Source: Actinokineospora inagensis DSM 44258
GTDB taxonomy: Bacteria > Actinomycetota > Actinomycetes > Mycobacteriales > Pseudonocardiaceae
NCBI RefSeq assembly: GCF_000482865.1
Contig: NZ_AXWW01000013.1
Location: 1-64,000, forward strand
Direction: 5' to 3'
Length of the DNA stretch: 64,000 nt
Positions 43,399 through 53,090 of the stretch are shown here, piece after piece. Numbering within the stretch: the stretch's first letter is position 1; each line of letters opens with the position of its first letter. A program made the position numbers and the translations under genes. The notes under the pieces were generated by a model. That model worked only from the letters and a program-made list of their open reading frames with translations. It was not told where the DNA came from and did no database searches.

Positions 43399-46251
43399 GT
43401 GAACGACCACAATGACCAGCGGCGACGGCCGGAGCCGGACTGGCCCACCGGGGACGACCCGGACGGGGCCAAATCCCGCGCGTCCGGACCCCCCGCCGAG
43501 GAACGCACCGGGTTCTGGAGCCCGCTGTGGGAGGAAGAGGGGGGAGCCGTCGACGGCAAGGGCGTCGACGGCAAGGGCGTCGAACCCCCGGCAGACAACA
43601 AGGCCGCGGATGAGGGCGTCACCCGCCAGGTCAACCGCCCCAACGGCGGTCGCAGCGGCCCCAACGCCCAGTCCGGCCCCAACGGCGGTCCGGCCCGCCC
43701 CGGTCCCAACGGCGGCCCCGGCGGTCGCCCGCCCGCAGGTCGCGGTCCCAACGGCGCACCCATTCCCCCCGGCCGTCCCGGTCCCGCCAACGGACGCGGC
43801 CCAGCCGGCCCCAACGGCCCAGGCCCCAACGGCCCGGGTCCGAACGCCCCCGGCGGCCCGACCACGGTGATGAACAGCCCCGGCGGCCCGCGCAAGCCCG
43901 GCGCGCCCGACCCGGCAGGCCCCACCACGGCCCTGCCGAACCCGAACCGCGACCAGGCGACGATGGCGATCCGCCAAGGCGGCAGGCCGGACCCGAACGC
44001 CGAGGGGCCGACCGTGTTCATGCCCAAGCCGGTCGGGCAGGCCCGGTCCGAGCCGCAACTGCTGACCCACCGCGAGCCCGAACTGGAAGAGGGCTTCAAC
44101 GACGAGGTCGACACCGAGGCCGATGCCGGGCCGACCGAAGAGGAACTGCGCAAGATGCGCAAGAAGAAGATCTGGCGGCGGGTGCGGCGCACCTGCTACG
44201 TGCTGGCGGGCCTGATGATCGTCGGGCCGATCGTGGCCTTCTTCATCACCTACCAGCTCGTCGACGTGAACAACCCCGAGGACGTGGCCCGCGACCAGGC
44301 CAAGGTCGTCACCCTGCTCTACAGCGACGGGCAGCCGATGACCCAGATCGCCGCTGCGGGCGCGAACCGGGTGATGCTCAAGCCGGAGGACATCCCCGAC
44401 GACGTCAAGCACGCGGTGTACGCGGCCGAGGACCAGACCTTCGAGACCAACTCCGGGTTCGACCTCACCGGCATCATGCGCGCGGTGTGGAACAACGTCA
44501 CCGGCGGCGGCGGTGGTGGCTCGACGATCAGCCAGCAGTACATCAAGCAGGCCACCGGCAACGACGACCCGACGCTGACCCGCAAGTGGGTCGAGGTCGT
44601 GAAGTCGTACAAGATGAACAAGACCTACGACAAGAAGTACATCATCACCGCGTACCTGAACACGGTGTACTTCGGTCGCGGGGCTTACGGCATCGCGGCG
44701 GCGGCCAAGGCGTACTACGGGGTCGACGACCTGCACAAGCTGAGCAGGCCGCAGGCCGCGCTGCTCGCGGGCATGATCCAGACGCCTGCGAAGTCGAAGC
44801 AGGCGGCCTACCAGCACCAGCGCTACGACTACGTGTCCAAGCGGATGGTGGAGAACGGCTGGATGACCGACCAGGAGCGCACCTCGGCGCAGTTCCCGGC
44901 CCCGGCGGACCCGACCACCACCAAGGCCGCCTCGCTGACCGGCGCGCGCGCGTTCCTGCCCGGGATGATCACCGACGAACTGGAGGACCTCGGCTACTCC
45001 GAGGACCGGCTCAAGCAGAACGGCTACAAGATCACCACCACCATCGACGAGCGGGCGCAGGGGATCGCCGAGGACTCGGTGACGACGGTGATGAAGGGCC
45101 AACCGGCGACCAGCCACGTCGGTCTCGTCGCGGTCGACCCGAACAACGGCGGCATCCTCGCCTACTACGGCGGCAGCGACCCCAACGGCGTGAACTGGGC
45201 GAAGACACAGCAGGAACCCGGTTCGTCGTTCAAGCCGTTCGACCTGGTCGGGCTGCTGAAGAAGGGCATGGGGCTGCAGAAGATGTACGACAGCTCCCCG
45301 AAGGCGTTCCCCCCGGGCTCGAAACACATCGTGAAGAACGCGGCAGCCCCGAAGTGCCAGCAGTGCACGGTCGCCGAGGCCATGAAGGAGTCGCTGAACG
45401 TGGTGTTCAGCGACATGGTCTACAACGACGTGAAACCGGCGGGCACGGCCGAGGCGGCCAAGGAAGCGGGCATCACCTCCGACCTGTCCAAGGCGCTCGA
45501 CCTGAACATCGCCATCGGCGGTGGCCAGACCCGGGTCAGCGTCCGGGACATGGCCGGGGCGTACGCGACCTTCGCCGACGGCGGCACCCGCAGGCCGACG
45601 CACCTGATCGCCAAGATCCAGTACCCGGACGGCGCCACCGCCTGGGAGGCCTCGGCCGAGCCCTCCTACGCCGAGGCGCTGGCGTTCACCCCGAACGACC
45701 CCGACCTGAACTCCAAGATCGCCCGCAACGTCACCGAGTCGCTGCTGCCGATCCCGCAGTCGTCGAACATCCCCTGCTCGGACGGGCGGCTGTGCGCGGG
45801 CAAGACCGGTACCCACCAGTACATGGACACCCCGGACAACGCCAAGGCGTGGATGGTCGGCTACACCCCGCAGGTGTCCACCGCGGTCGCGCTCAGCGCC
45901 GAGAACGGCCAACCCATCCGCGACGCCGTCACCGGCAAGGCCGTCTACGGTTCCGGCCTGCCCGGCCACGTGTGGCAGAAGTTCATGAACGAGTACCTCA
46001 AGGGCGCCCCGAAGGTGAACTTCCCCCGGTTCGTGGCGATCGGCGACGAGGAGCCGGTGACCGACACCAGTGACTCCCGTCCGCCAGTGACGACCACCCC
46101 TACCACCCCGCCGGTGACGACCACCACGACACCACCGGCGACAACCACGACCACACCAACCGAAACGACAACCACCACCACAACCACCAAGCGGACCCGC
46201 CCGCAACCACCGACGCTGACAACGGACGTCCCCCAACCCGGTGACGGGTAA
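43399..46251 (+). CDS. Class A penicillin-binding protein (PonA-like)
   Basis: A 950-residue bifunctional peptidoglycan synthase. The N-terminal ~250 cytoplasmic residues are rich in Pro, Gly and Asn (repeated GPNG), followed by one membrane anchor (about 266-288). The glycosyltransferase domain has its catalytic Glu in AAEDQTFETNSGFD (about 341) and GGSTISQQYIKQ. The transpeptidase has SSFKPF (Ser about 609), SLN (about 665) and KTGT (about 802). A Thr/Pro-rich tail (TTTPTTPPVTTTT) ends the protein. GTG start at 43399. Same position as ponA1 in mycobacteria. Confidence 0.93.
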   Translation: MNDHNDQRRRPEPDWPTGDDPDGAKSRASGPPAEERTGFWSPLWEEEGGAVDGKGVDGKGVEPPADNKAADEGVTRQVNRPNGGRSGPNAQSGPNGGPARPGPNGGPGGRPPAGRGPNGAPIPPGRPGPANGRGPAGPNGPGPNGPGPNAPGGPTTVMNSPGGPRKPGAPDPAGPTTALPNPNRDQATMAIRQGGRPDPNAEGPTVFMPKPVGQARSEPQLLTHREPELEEGFNDEVDTEADAGPTEEELRKMRKKKIWRRVRRTCYVLAGLMIVGPIVAFFITYQLVDVNNPEDVARDQAKVVTLLYSDGQPMTQIAAAGANRVMLKPEDIPDDVKHAVYAAEDQTFETNSGFDLTGIMRAVWNNVTGGGGGGSTISQQYIKQATGNDDPTLTRKWVEVVKSYKMNKTYDKKYIITAYLNTVYFGRGAYGIAAAAKAYYGVDDLHKLSRPQAALLAGMIQTPAKSKQAAYQHQRYDYVSKRMVENGWMTDQERTSAQFPAPADPTTTKAASLTGARAFLPGMITDELEDLGYSEDRLKQNGYKITTTIDERAQGIAEDSVTTVMKGQPATSHVGLVAVDPNNGGILAYYGGSDPNGVNWAKTQQEPGSSFKPFDLVGLLKKGMGLQKMYDSSPKAFPPGSKHIVKNAAAPKCQQCTVAEAMKESLNVVFSDMVYNDVKPAGTAEAAKEAGITSDLSKALDLNIAIGGGQTRVSVRDMAGAYATFADGGTRRPTHLIAKIQYPDGATAWEASAEPSYAEALAFTPNDPDLNSKIARNVTESLLPIPQSSNIPCSDGRLCAGKTGTHQYMDTPDNAKAWMVGYTPQVSTAVALSAENGQPIRDAVTGKAVYGSGLPGHVWQKFMNEYLKGAPKVNFPRFVAIGDEEPVTDTSDSRPPVTTTPTTPPVTTTTTPPATTTTTPTETTTTTTTTKRTRPQPPTLTTDVPQPGDG

Positions 46252-46273
46252 CCGCACGACCGTCGAACTGACC

Positions 46274-46307
46274 GGCAGGGCCGGGGACACCAGTCCCCGG
46301 CCCTGCC
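46274..46307 (+). terminator. Terminator of the PBP gene
   Basis: A 15-bp perfect stem (GGCAGGGCCGGGGAC and complement) with loop ACCA, followed by CGTTGTTTG. Confidence 0.9.
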
Positions 46308-46363
46308 CGTTGTTTGCCCGCGGCCCTACCCCGTTCGCACACCGCAGGCCGTAACATCGCCGC

Positions 46364-47995
46364 GTGCCAGGCGATCAGGTGCGGCCCGACGAGGCCGAGT
46401 CCCCGACCGGGGCCGTCCGCGCGCCCGAAGCGGGCCAGGTCAGCGACACAGCCGTGCTCACCGAGCAGGACCGGGTGCTGCCGTCGCGCTCCGAGTCGCT
46501 CGCCCGCTACGCCGCCACCCCGCTCGGCGGGCCGGTCGGCGCGCACGCCGCCATCGGCAGGCACTGGTTCTGGACGCCGCTGCGGGTCGCGCTGCTGCTC
46601 GCCGTCGTCGGCCTCGCCCTCGGCTGGTTCAGCAAGGCCGCCTGCGTGCAGCAGTACAACTCCGGCGACAAACTCGAACTGGACTGGCGCTCCGGCAGGC
46701 CGTACGTGGCCATGTGCTACTCCGACATCATCCCGCTCTACACCGCGGAACGGCTCGACCAGCCGGACACCTTCCCGTACAAGACGTTCTGGTACGACGA
46801 CGAGGGCAAGCCGACCCAGCAGTTGCGGTACATGGAGTACCCGGTGCTCACCGGCATGTTCCAGTGGGTCAACGCCAAGCTCACCCACGGGTACCTGGAG
46901 ATCGAGAAACAGGGCTGGCTGCCGACAGCGCTACCGGTGGTCGTCTACTTCACGATCAGCGCGCTGTGGTTGTCCGTGGCCTGGCTCATCACCATCTGGT
47001 TCACCGGCCGAACAGCGAGACACCGACCGTGGGACGCCGGGCTCATCGCCCTGTCCCCACTGGTCGCGGTGCACGCGTTCACCAACTTCGACACCCTCGC
47101 CACCGCGTTCGCCGCTGGCGCCCTCTTCGCCTGGTCCCGCAAACGCACCGGCTGGGCGGGCATCCTCATCGGCCTCGGCGCCGCCGCCAAGCTCTACCCC
47201 GCGTTCCTGCTCGGCCCGCTGCTCATCCTGTGCCTGCGCTCCGGCCGCGTGCGCGCCTGGTGGCAGACCACCGGCCTCGCCGTGTTCGCCTGGGGCATCA
47301 GCAACATCTGGCTGATCATCCCCGAGCAGTACCGCCAGGGCTGGTGGGAGTTCTTCCGCCGCAACGCCGAACGCGGCGCCGACCCCGACTCCATCTACAA
47401 CGTCCTGCAGAAGTTCACCGGCTGGGACGGCTTCGACGGCATCGTCCCGTTCGGCGAGTCCCCGCACTGGCTCAACCTGGTCAGCGGCGCCCTGTTCGTG
47501 GCGTGCTGCCTCGGCATCGCCTTCGTCGGCCTGCACGCGGGCACCCGCCCCCGCGTCGCCCAACTGTGCTTCCTGGTGGTCGCCGCGTTCCTGCTGACCA
47601 ACAAGGTGTGGAGCCCCCAGTACAGCCTGTGGCTGGTACCACTCGCCGCCCTCGCCATCCCGCGCTGGAAACTCCTCCTCGCCTGGATGACCGTCGACGC
47701 CCTCGTCTGGGCCCCCCGGATGATGTACTACCTCGGCGAGGACAACAAAGGCCTCCCCGAAGAGTGGTTCCTCGGCACCGTCGTCGCCCGCGACCTCGCC
47801 GTCATCGGCCTCTGCGTCCTCATCATCCACGAGATCTACCACCCCCACCTCGACCGCGTCCGCCGCTTCCCCGGCGACGACCCCGCGGGCGGCGTCCTCG
47901 AAGACGCCCCCGACAAGATCGTCATCACCCTCACCCCCAAATCCCCCACCCCACCCCCGGCGGAAACCCACGACAAGGAACCCGCCCCCGCATAG
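46364..47995 (+). CDS. GT87-type polyprenol-phosphate mannosyltransferase-like membrane protein
   Basis: A 543-residue membrane protein of the DUF2029/GT87 family (Rv0051-like). A first membrane segment near residue 70 is followed by an extracytoplasmic loop CVQQYNSGDKLELDWRSG and MCYSDIIPLY with the Asp typical of GT-C enzymes, then about nine more hydrophobic segments. GKAA-type AAKLYPAFLLGPL is characteristic. These enzymes transfer mannose from polyprenol phosphate to cell-wall glycolipids. GTG at 46364. A paralogue lies at 51.7-53.1 kb. Confidence 0.85.
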   Translation: MPGDQVRPDEAESPTGAVRAPEAGQVSDTAVLTEQDRVLPSRSESLARYAATPLGGPVGAHAAIGRHWFWTPLRVALLLAVVGLALGWFSKAACVQQYNSGDKLELDWRSGRPYVAMCYSDIIPLYTAERLDQPDTFPYKTFWYDDEGKPTQQLRYMEYPVLTGMFQWVNAKLTHGYLEIEKQGWLPTALPVVVYFTISALWLSVAWLITIWFTGRTARHRPWDAGLIALSPLVAVHAFTNFDTLATAFAAGALFAWSRKRTGWAGILIGLGAAAKLYPAFLLGPLLILCLRSGRVRAWWQTTGLAVFAWGISNIWLIIPEQYRQGWWEFFRRNAERGADPDSIYNVLQKFTGWDGFDGIVPFGESPHWLNLVSGALFVACCLGIAFVGLHAGTRPRVAQLCFLVVAAFLLTNKVWSPQYSLWLVPLAALAIPRWKLLLAWMTVDALVWAPRMMYYLGEDNKGLPEEWFLGTVVARDLAVIGLCVLIIHEIYHPHLDRVRRFPGDDPAGGVLEDAPDKIVITLTPKSPTPPPAETHDKEPAPA

Positions 47996-48014
47996 AACTC
48001 CGCCGACCTCCGAC

Positions 48015-48054
48015 GGTTTCGGTAGCGCGCGAACAATCACGCGCCACCGAAACC
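48015..48054. terminator. Bidirectional terminator
   Basis: GGTTTCGGT (48015-48023) pairs with ACCGAAACC (48046-48054); the inner GCGCG/CGCGC extends the stem past one mismatch. It lies between convergent genes ending at 47995 and 48061. Confidence 0.75.
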
Positions 48055-48060
48055 CGCACA

Positions 48061-48291
48061 TCAGCCCACTCGGCTGGCGACGTACTCCCGCTCAGCCCGC
48101 GCGAGGTCGGCCAATGCCCGCTCGGCGGTGTTCATCAGGGAGCGAAGTGCTGTCCCCTCGATGGTGAGGGTGCAGCCGTCCTGCTCCGTGCCGAAGGTGA
48201 ACTCCACGTCATCGACGTTGTGGATCTTGTAGGTGATGTCGCAGCCTGCGCCGATCGTGGCGTAGACATCGACCATGGGGTTGCGGAGCAA
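48061..48291 (-). CDS. Small hypothetical protein
   Basis: A 76-residue protein with an N-terminal beta-like part (VDVYATIGAGCDITYKIHNVDDVEFTF) and a C-terminal helix (LMNTAERALADLARAERE). The TTG at 48291 has GGAAGG 7 bases upstream; the ATG at 48276 has none. I do not recognise it. It is flanked by a slightly lower-GC stretch and the XRE gene, so it may belong to an accessory insert between conserved genes. Confidence 0.6.
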   Translation of the reverse strand: MLRNPMVDVYATIGAGCDITYKIHNVDDVEFTFGTEQDGCTLTIEGTALRSLMNTAERALADLARAEREYVASRVG

Positions 48292-48587
48292 GGGAATGCC
48301 TTCCGTTCGGGTGGACCCCGCGGTCCACCGCGGGGATACAAATAATCCAACCTTCGGGGATTAAGTCAGTCCAGGTTCGTTCCGCATCACACCCGCCACG
48401 TTCACGTCGCCGACCTGCGGGGTATCAGCACGATTCTCACTCGAAAGGGCGAGCAGCGGGCCCGCATTCCATTCACCCCGATCGAAGCGGAAAAGGCATC
48501 ATTAAAGTGTCGTTTGCGCATCATAGAAATCGCCGCAGCCTGCACGATCAGCGTGGCCACATTGCCGCGATGTGCCACACTGGCGCT

Positions 48588-49766
48588 ATGTCCGCAGGTA
48601 GAAGCAGGTTGGCTCAGGCCAGGGCGGCACATGGCTATACGCAGGAGAAATTCGCCGATGCTTTGGGCGTGACCCGCTTGACGGTGCAACGGTGGGAACA
48701 TGGCCAGTTCTCCCCGCGCCCGGAGATGCGCGCCAAGATGGCGGCCCTGCTTAAGGTCACCGCAGCGGAGGCCAGTACCTGGTTCGGTGACCGCGAGCGG
48801 CCACACGTCATCTCACCTGCGCACGCCGAGGTGCCCGATGTTCCCCAAGAGCTGACCGAGCTGCGGGCGGCCGTCTTCGGCGGCGGTCCTCAACAGGCGC
48901 CGGTGGATCTTGGCAAGCTGGTCAACCGCGCCCACCAGCTGTACCAGCACGCCGACTACGACGGGGCCACCCGTGTGCTGACCAACCTCATCCCGAGGTT
49001 CAACAGCCAACAGGCCGGCGCGGGTCAGCGAGCTGCCGGGTACATCGCCGCCGCCAAGTTGGCGACGAAACTCGGGGACACGCACCTCGCCTGGGTAGCC
49101 GCCGACCGTGCCCACCAGGCGGCTCGCGAGGGTGGGAGCCCGGCGTTGGTCGGTGTCGCCCGGTACCAGGTCGCCGCCGCTTTGCACCGGAGCGGTGACG
49201 TCGACCAAGCCCGGGCCGTTGCCGCCGACGCGAGTGACGATCTTGCCCGGACTCGGGCGGTTGAGCCCCAACACCTGTCCGCACGCGGGTCGTTGCTGTT
49301 GCTGTCGGCTGTGTTGTCCGCTCGGCTCGACGAGCCCGGCGCGGCGCGGGCGTCGCTGGCGGAAGCGCGCGAGCTCGCCGGTGAGCTGGGGGCGGATGGG
49401 AACCACCTGTGGACCGGTTTCGGGCCGACCAACGTGGTCATCCACGAGCTGTCCGTCGCGGTCGAGTCAGGTGCCCATGACCGGGTCCGCGCTCTGGGAG
49501 ACACGATCGACACCGATCTGATGCCCACCGGGTTGGTTTCCCGCCGCGCGCAGGTCCACCTCGACCTCGGCCGGGCAGCGGCCTCCACCAACACAGACGC
49601 TCTGGCGGTCTTGCACCTGCTTGAAGCGGAGCGGGTGGCGACCCAGTCGGTCTCGCGGAATGTGGTCGCCCGTCAACTGATCGCCACCCTGGTGTCGCGG
49701 GAACAGCGCAGCGCGACCCCGGGTCTCCGGGCCTTGGCGCGGCGTGTTGGGGTCATCCATGGCTGA
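48588..49766 (+). CDS. XRE-family HTH regulator with TPR-like domain
   Basis: A 392-residue regulator. The N-terminal XRE helix-turn-helix is at about 5-65 (AQARAAHGYTQEKFADALGVTRLTVQRWEHGQ), followed by TPR-like helical repeats (about 110-390). No obvious ribosome site precedes the ATG at 48588; ATG at 48570 is an alternative. It overlaps the flavoprotein gene by 8 bp. Such XRE-TPR/flavoprotein pairs recur in actinomycetes, often near secondary-metabolite or differentiation genes. Confidence 0.82.
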   Translation: MSAGRSRLAQARAAHGYTQEKFADALGVTRLTVQRWEHGQFSPRPEMRAKMAALLKVTAAEASTWFGDRERPHVISPAHAEVPDVPQELTELRAAVFGGGPQQAPVDLGKLVNRAHQLYQHADYDGATRVLTNLIPRFNSQQAGAGQRAAGYIAAAKLATKLGDTHLAWVAADRAHQAAREGGSPALVGVARYQVAAALHRSGDVDQARAVAADASDDLARTRAVEPQHLSARGSLLLLSAVLSARLDEPGAARASLAEARELAGELGADGNHLWTGFGPTNVVIHELSVAVESGAHDRVRALGDTIDTDLMPTGLVSRRAQVHLDLGRAAASTNTDALAVLHLLEAERVATQSVSRNVVARQLIATLVSREQRSATPGLRALARRVGVIHG

Positions 49767-50265
49767 GCGGGTGCTCTACCTGGTTGGTTGTGCGGCGCCG
49801 CCGGTGCGTGACCTGGGCACTTTCGTCGCTCTGCTGCAGGCTCGGGGTTGGGACGTGTGTGTCATCGCCACGCCCACTGCGGCCGGGTGGGTTGATGGCG
49901 ACGCCCTTGCCGTGCAGACCGGGTACCCGGTGTTGAGCGCGGCGCGGCGTCCCGATGTAGTCGGTGGGTTGCCCAGGGCCGACGTGGTTGTCGTGGCGCC
50001 GGCTACGTTCAACACGGTCAACAAGTGGGCGGCGGGTATTTCGGACACGCTCGCTCTCGGCGTCCTCAACGAGGCCATCGGCCTGCGCCTGCCGGTGTAT
50101 GTCGCCCCGTACGCGAAGGCCACCCTGGCCGCACATCCCGCGTTCGGCGAGAGCCTGACCAAGTTGGCCCGCTGGGGTGTGACCGTTCTCCCCAACGAAC
50201 TCATCCGGCCTGTGGAAGGGCAGTCGTTCCGATGGGCTCGGCTGCTGGACAGCATCCCCGGGTGA
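49759..50265 (+). CDS. HFCD-family flavoprotein
   Basis: A 168-residue flavoprotein of the homo-oligomeric flavin-containing Cys decarboxylase fold (Dfp/EpiD-like). The FMN signature is VVVAPATFNTVNKWAAGISDTLAL (about 75-98). The conserved proline-asparagine region PAT.NT is intact; a full phosphopantothenoyl-cysteine decarboxylase domain set is not. It is translated with the XRE regulator. Partner substrate unknown. Confidence 0.82.
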   Translation: MAERVLYLVGCAAPPVRDLGTFVALLQARGWDVCVIATPTAAGWVDGDALAVQTGYPVLSAARRPDVVGGLPRADVVVVAPATFNTVNKWAAGISDTLALGVLNEAIGLRLPVYVAPYAKATLAAHPAFGESLTKLARWGVTVLPNELIRPVEGQSFRWARLLDSIPG

Positions 50266-50395
50266 AAGAAAGTGCCGGCTGTGCGCGAGATGCCGCCGGC
50301 GTGCCGCGGGGTGGAATATCTGGTGGCCGACCCCCGCTGTCCGAATGAGACACTGGCGGTTCGGGCGGTGAGTGATGGGATGATCGGAGGGGGAC

Positions 50396-51289
50396 GTGGC
50401 GAGTCGGCGGGGCTTCATCTTTGGCTTCCTGGCCTATGTGACCTGGGGGTTCTTCCCCCTGTACTGGCCGTTGCTGGCGCCCGCCGGGCCGGTGGAGATC
50501 TTGGCGCACCGGATTTGCTGGTCACTGGCGGTGGTCGCGGTGATCGTGGCGGTGAGCAGGCGGTGGCGGCACCTCAGGGCGATCACGAAGGCGCAGTTCG
50601 GGTTCATCGCGGTGGGGGCGGTGACGATCGGGGCGAACTGGGGGATGTACATCTACGGGGTCAACAGCAACCAGGTCGTCGAGACCGCGCTCGGCTACTT
50701 CATCAACCCGCTGGTGACGATCGCGCTCGGGGTGCTGTTCATGGGGGAGCGGCTGCGGCCCGCGCAGTGGTTGGGGTTGGCGGTCGCGTTCGCGGCGGTG
50801 GTGGAGTTGACGTTCGACTACGGGCGGTTGCCGTGGATCGCGTTGACGTTGGCGTTCTCGTTCGGCACGTACGGGTTGATGAAGAAGAAGGCGAACGTCG
50901 GGTCGACCGAGGGCCTGGCGCTGGAGACGGCCATCCTCACCCCGGTCGCGTTCGGGTACCTCATGTTCGCGCCGAGCACGTTCGCCGATCACGGGTGGGG
51001 GCACGCCGCCCTCCTGGTCGGCACCGGGGTGGTCACGGCGATCCCGCTGCTGCTGTTCGGCGCCGCCGCGACGAAGGTGCCGATGACGACGCTCGGGTTG
51101 CTGCAGTACTTCGTGCCGATCATCCAGTTCGCCATCGGGCTGCTGATCTTCCACGAGCAGATGACCACGGCGCGGTGGGTCGGGTTCGGGCTGGTGTGGC
51201 TGGCGTTGCTCAGCATCACCGCCGAGTCGCTGATCAGCAGGCGGCGGACAACCACGAAAACTGCCCAGCCGGAGCCCGAACTGGTCTAG
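50396..51289 (+). CDS. rarD: RarD/EamA family transporter
   Basis: A 297-residue drug/metabolite-superfamily permease with ten predicted membrane segments and two EamA halves. RarD hallmarks: GFLAYVTWGFFPLYW, EILAHRICWS, NWGMYIYGVNSNQVVETALGYFINPL, and LGLLQYFVPIIQFAIGLLIF. Some homologues confer chloramphenicol resistance; actual substrate is not known. GTG at 50396 after GGAGGGGG. Stop overlaps the convergent DUF3052 gene. Confidence 0.92.
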   Translation: MASRRGFIFGFLAYVTWGFFPLYWPLLAPAGPVEILAHRICWSLAVVAVIVAVSRRWRHLRAITKAQFGFIAVGAVTIGANWGMYIYGVNSNQVVETALGYFINPLVTIALGVLFMGERLRPAQWLGLAVAFAAVVELTFDYGRLPWIALTLAFSFGTYGLMKKKANVGSTEGLALETAILTPVAFGYLMFAPSTFADHGWGHAALLVGTGVVTAIPLLLFGAAATKVPMTTLGLLQYFVPIIQFAIGLLIFHEQMTTARWVGFGLVWLALLSITAESLISRRRTTTKTAQPEPELV

Positions 51290-51675
51290 CGATCACGCAC
51301 CCGGCGAACCATCTTCAGCCCGGACCACACCGCGTCGACCGCGCAGACCTTCACGTCGACCAGGCCGTGGTTGAGGGCGTACGACCGGACCACGCCGTCG
51401 TCCAGATCGGTCGGGACCTTCGACGCCTTCTTCGGCCACGCCACCCACAGCGCGCCGTTGACCGTCAACCGGGCAACTGCGGGCGCCCAGCCGCGCTCGA
51501 GGTCGGTCAGCCACGGGCAGAACAGCAAGATCACGTCGTACGGGTCGCGGCCCGCGCGCCGGTGGAAGTCGAAGCCGAGCTCGACCCCGTCCGGGACGCC
51601 GGTGACCAGCACCCGCGAGTCGGCCTTGACGCCGAGCTTCGCGGCGAGCGGTGTGCCGGAGTAGCCGGAGGTCAC
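51286..51675 (-). CDS. DUF3052-like protein
   Basis: A 129-residue protein beginning VTSGYSGTPLAAKLGVKADSRVLV, with WPKKASKVPTDLDDGVVRSYALNHGLVDVKVCAVD. This matches the DUF3052 family, of unknown function. The GTG overlaps the stop of the upstream membrane glycosyltransferase (GTGA), so it is translated by coupling and has no separate ribosome site. Confidence 0.8.
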   Translation of the reverse strand: MTSGYSGTPLAAKLGVKADSRVLVTGVPDGVELGFDFHRRAGRDPYDVILLFCPWLTDLERGWAPAVARLTVNGALWVAWPKKASKVPTDLDDGVVRSYALNHGLVDVKVCAVDAVWSGLKMVRRVRDR

Positions 51676-53090
51676 GCCCGCGACGGTAGGGCAGGCGCGA
51701 GTGGACTGTCCACAGTGTCCTTCGAACCGAGGAACGCGATGAACAGGCCGACCAGCAGGGCGGCCCGACCCCACACGCCGATCATCACCAGTTGCGCGGC
51801 GAACCCCTCGTAGATCCCGGACGGCTGCTTGGCGGCGATCTTGGCGAACCAGAGGAAGATCCCGATGCCCATGGCGGCGTCGGCGATGAAGTACGCGGTG
51901 ATCCAACCCCAGCGCAGGTTGAGCAGCACGAACATCGGCACCAGCCACAGCGTGTACTGCGGCGAGTGCACCTTGTGGAACAGCAGGAACCCGCACAGCA
52001 TGGCCGCCGACACCGCGATCCACGGGTAGCTGCCCTCGCGCTGGTAGCGGACCCAGCCGACCACGGCGGCGACGGCGAACCCGGTGAACACCAGCACCGG
52101 GGAGGCGACCCCGATGAAGTCGTGCACCGCCTTGTTCGACGGATCGGAGTCCGGGCGCAGCGCCCAGAACCAGATCGAGTTGGCGGTGATGTCGGCCTTG
52201 CGCTGCTCCTGGAACACGAACGACGCGAGCCAGCCGTCGAACCCGGCGATGGCGAACGGCAGGTTCACCAGGACCGCCGTACCGATCGCGGCCAGCGCCA
52301 CCTTGACCATGCCCGCCACGTCGCGGACCTTGCCCACCGGCAGTTCCCGACCGCCGCGGCCGCCGGTGAGCACGTAGAGCATGAGTGGCAGCACGAAGAT
52401 CGCCGGGTAGAGCTTGAACGCGAACCCGAGACCGAGGAACACCGCGCTCACCATGGCCCGGTGCACCAGCGGCCGGTCGACACCGCGCGCGCCCCAACCC
52501 CGGTGCACCACGTAGACTGCGGCGACCGCGCACGCCACGACCGGGAGCTCCCAGTTGTGGAACGCGTAGAGCACCAGCGGCGGTGACAGCGCCCAGATCA
52601 GCGCCCGCCACCGGGACAACCGGCCGAGCAGCCACGCGGTGGCCAACCCGAACGGCGCCATCAGCAGCGCGGAGAACAGCAGGAACCCGGCGTCGGTGTG
52701 CGCGAAGATCGCGCCCGCCCAGATCAGCAGGCCGGTCAGCACCGGGTACTCGACCGTGCCGCCGGTCAGCTCGCCGTCCTCGGTGATCCCGCCGTGCACG
52801 TACGGGAACACGTGCCGGTCGATGTCCCGGCCGATCCACAGGTACTGGATGTCCGAGTAGCAGACCTCGGCGTACTTGCGCTCGCCGAAATCGGGCTGGC
52901 TGCGGCCCCACTGGTCGAACTCGGGGCCGGTGCACCGGTTCTTGTTCACGAACCCGATCAGCAGGGTGATCCCGCAGAGCAGGACCAGCACCGCGAGCGC
53001 GCCCCGACCGAGCCGGGTCAGCACCGGTCGCCCCCGCTCGGGGTCACCGGTGGACGCGGCTGCGGTCACGCCCGCGGGCACCGTGCTCAC
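51672..53090 (-). CDS. GT87-type mannosyltransferase-like membrane protein
   Basis: A 472-residue membrane protein paralogous to the one at 46.4 kb. After a first membrane segment (LAVLVLLCGITLLIGFV) comes the extracytoplasmic NRCTGPEFDQWG and EVCYSDIQYLW with its Asp, then many hydrophobic segments, AFKLYPAIFVLPLML and HSPQYTLWLVPMF. It probably adds mannose to lipoglycans from polyprenol phosphate donors. GTG start at 53090 overlaps the endonuclease IV stop. Confidence 0.85.
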   Translation of the reverse strand: MSTVPAGVTAAASTGDPERGRPVLTRLGRGALAVLVLLCGITLLIGFVNKNRCTGPEFDQWGRSQPDFGERKYAEVCYSDIQYLWIGRDIDRHVFPYVHGGITEDGELTGGTVEYPVLTGLLIWAGAIFAHTDAGFLLFSALLMAPFGLATAWLLGRLSRWRALIWALSPPLVLYAFHNWELPVVACAVAAVYVVHRGWGARGVDRPLVHRAMVSAVFLGLGFAFKLYPAIFVLPLMLYVLTGGRGGRELPVGKVRDVAGMVKVALAAIGTAVLVNLPFAIAGFDGWLASFVFQEQRKADITANSIWFWALRPDSDPSNKAVHDFIGVASPVLVFTGFAVAAVVGWVRYQREGSYPWIAVSAAMLCGFLLFHKVHSPQYTLWLVPMFVLLNLRWGWITAYFIADAAMGIGIFLWFAKIAAKQPSGIYEGFAAQLVMIGVWGRAALLVGLFIAFLGSKDTVDSPLAPALPSRA

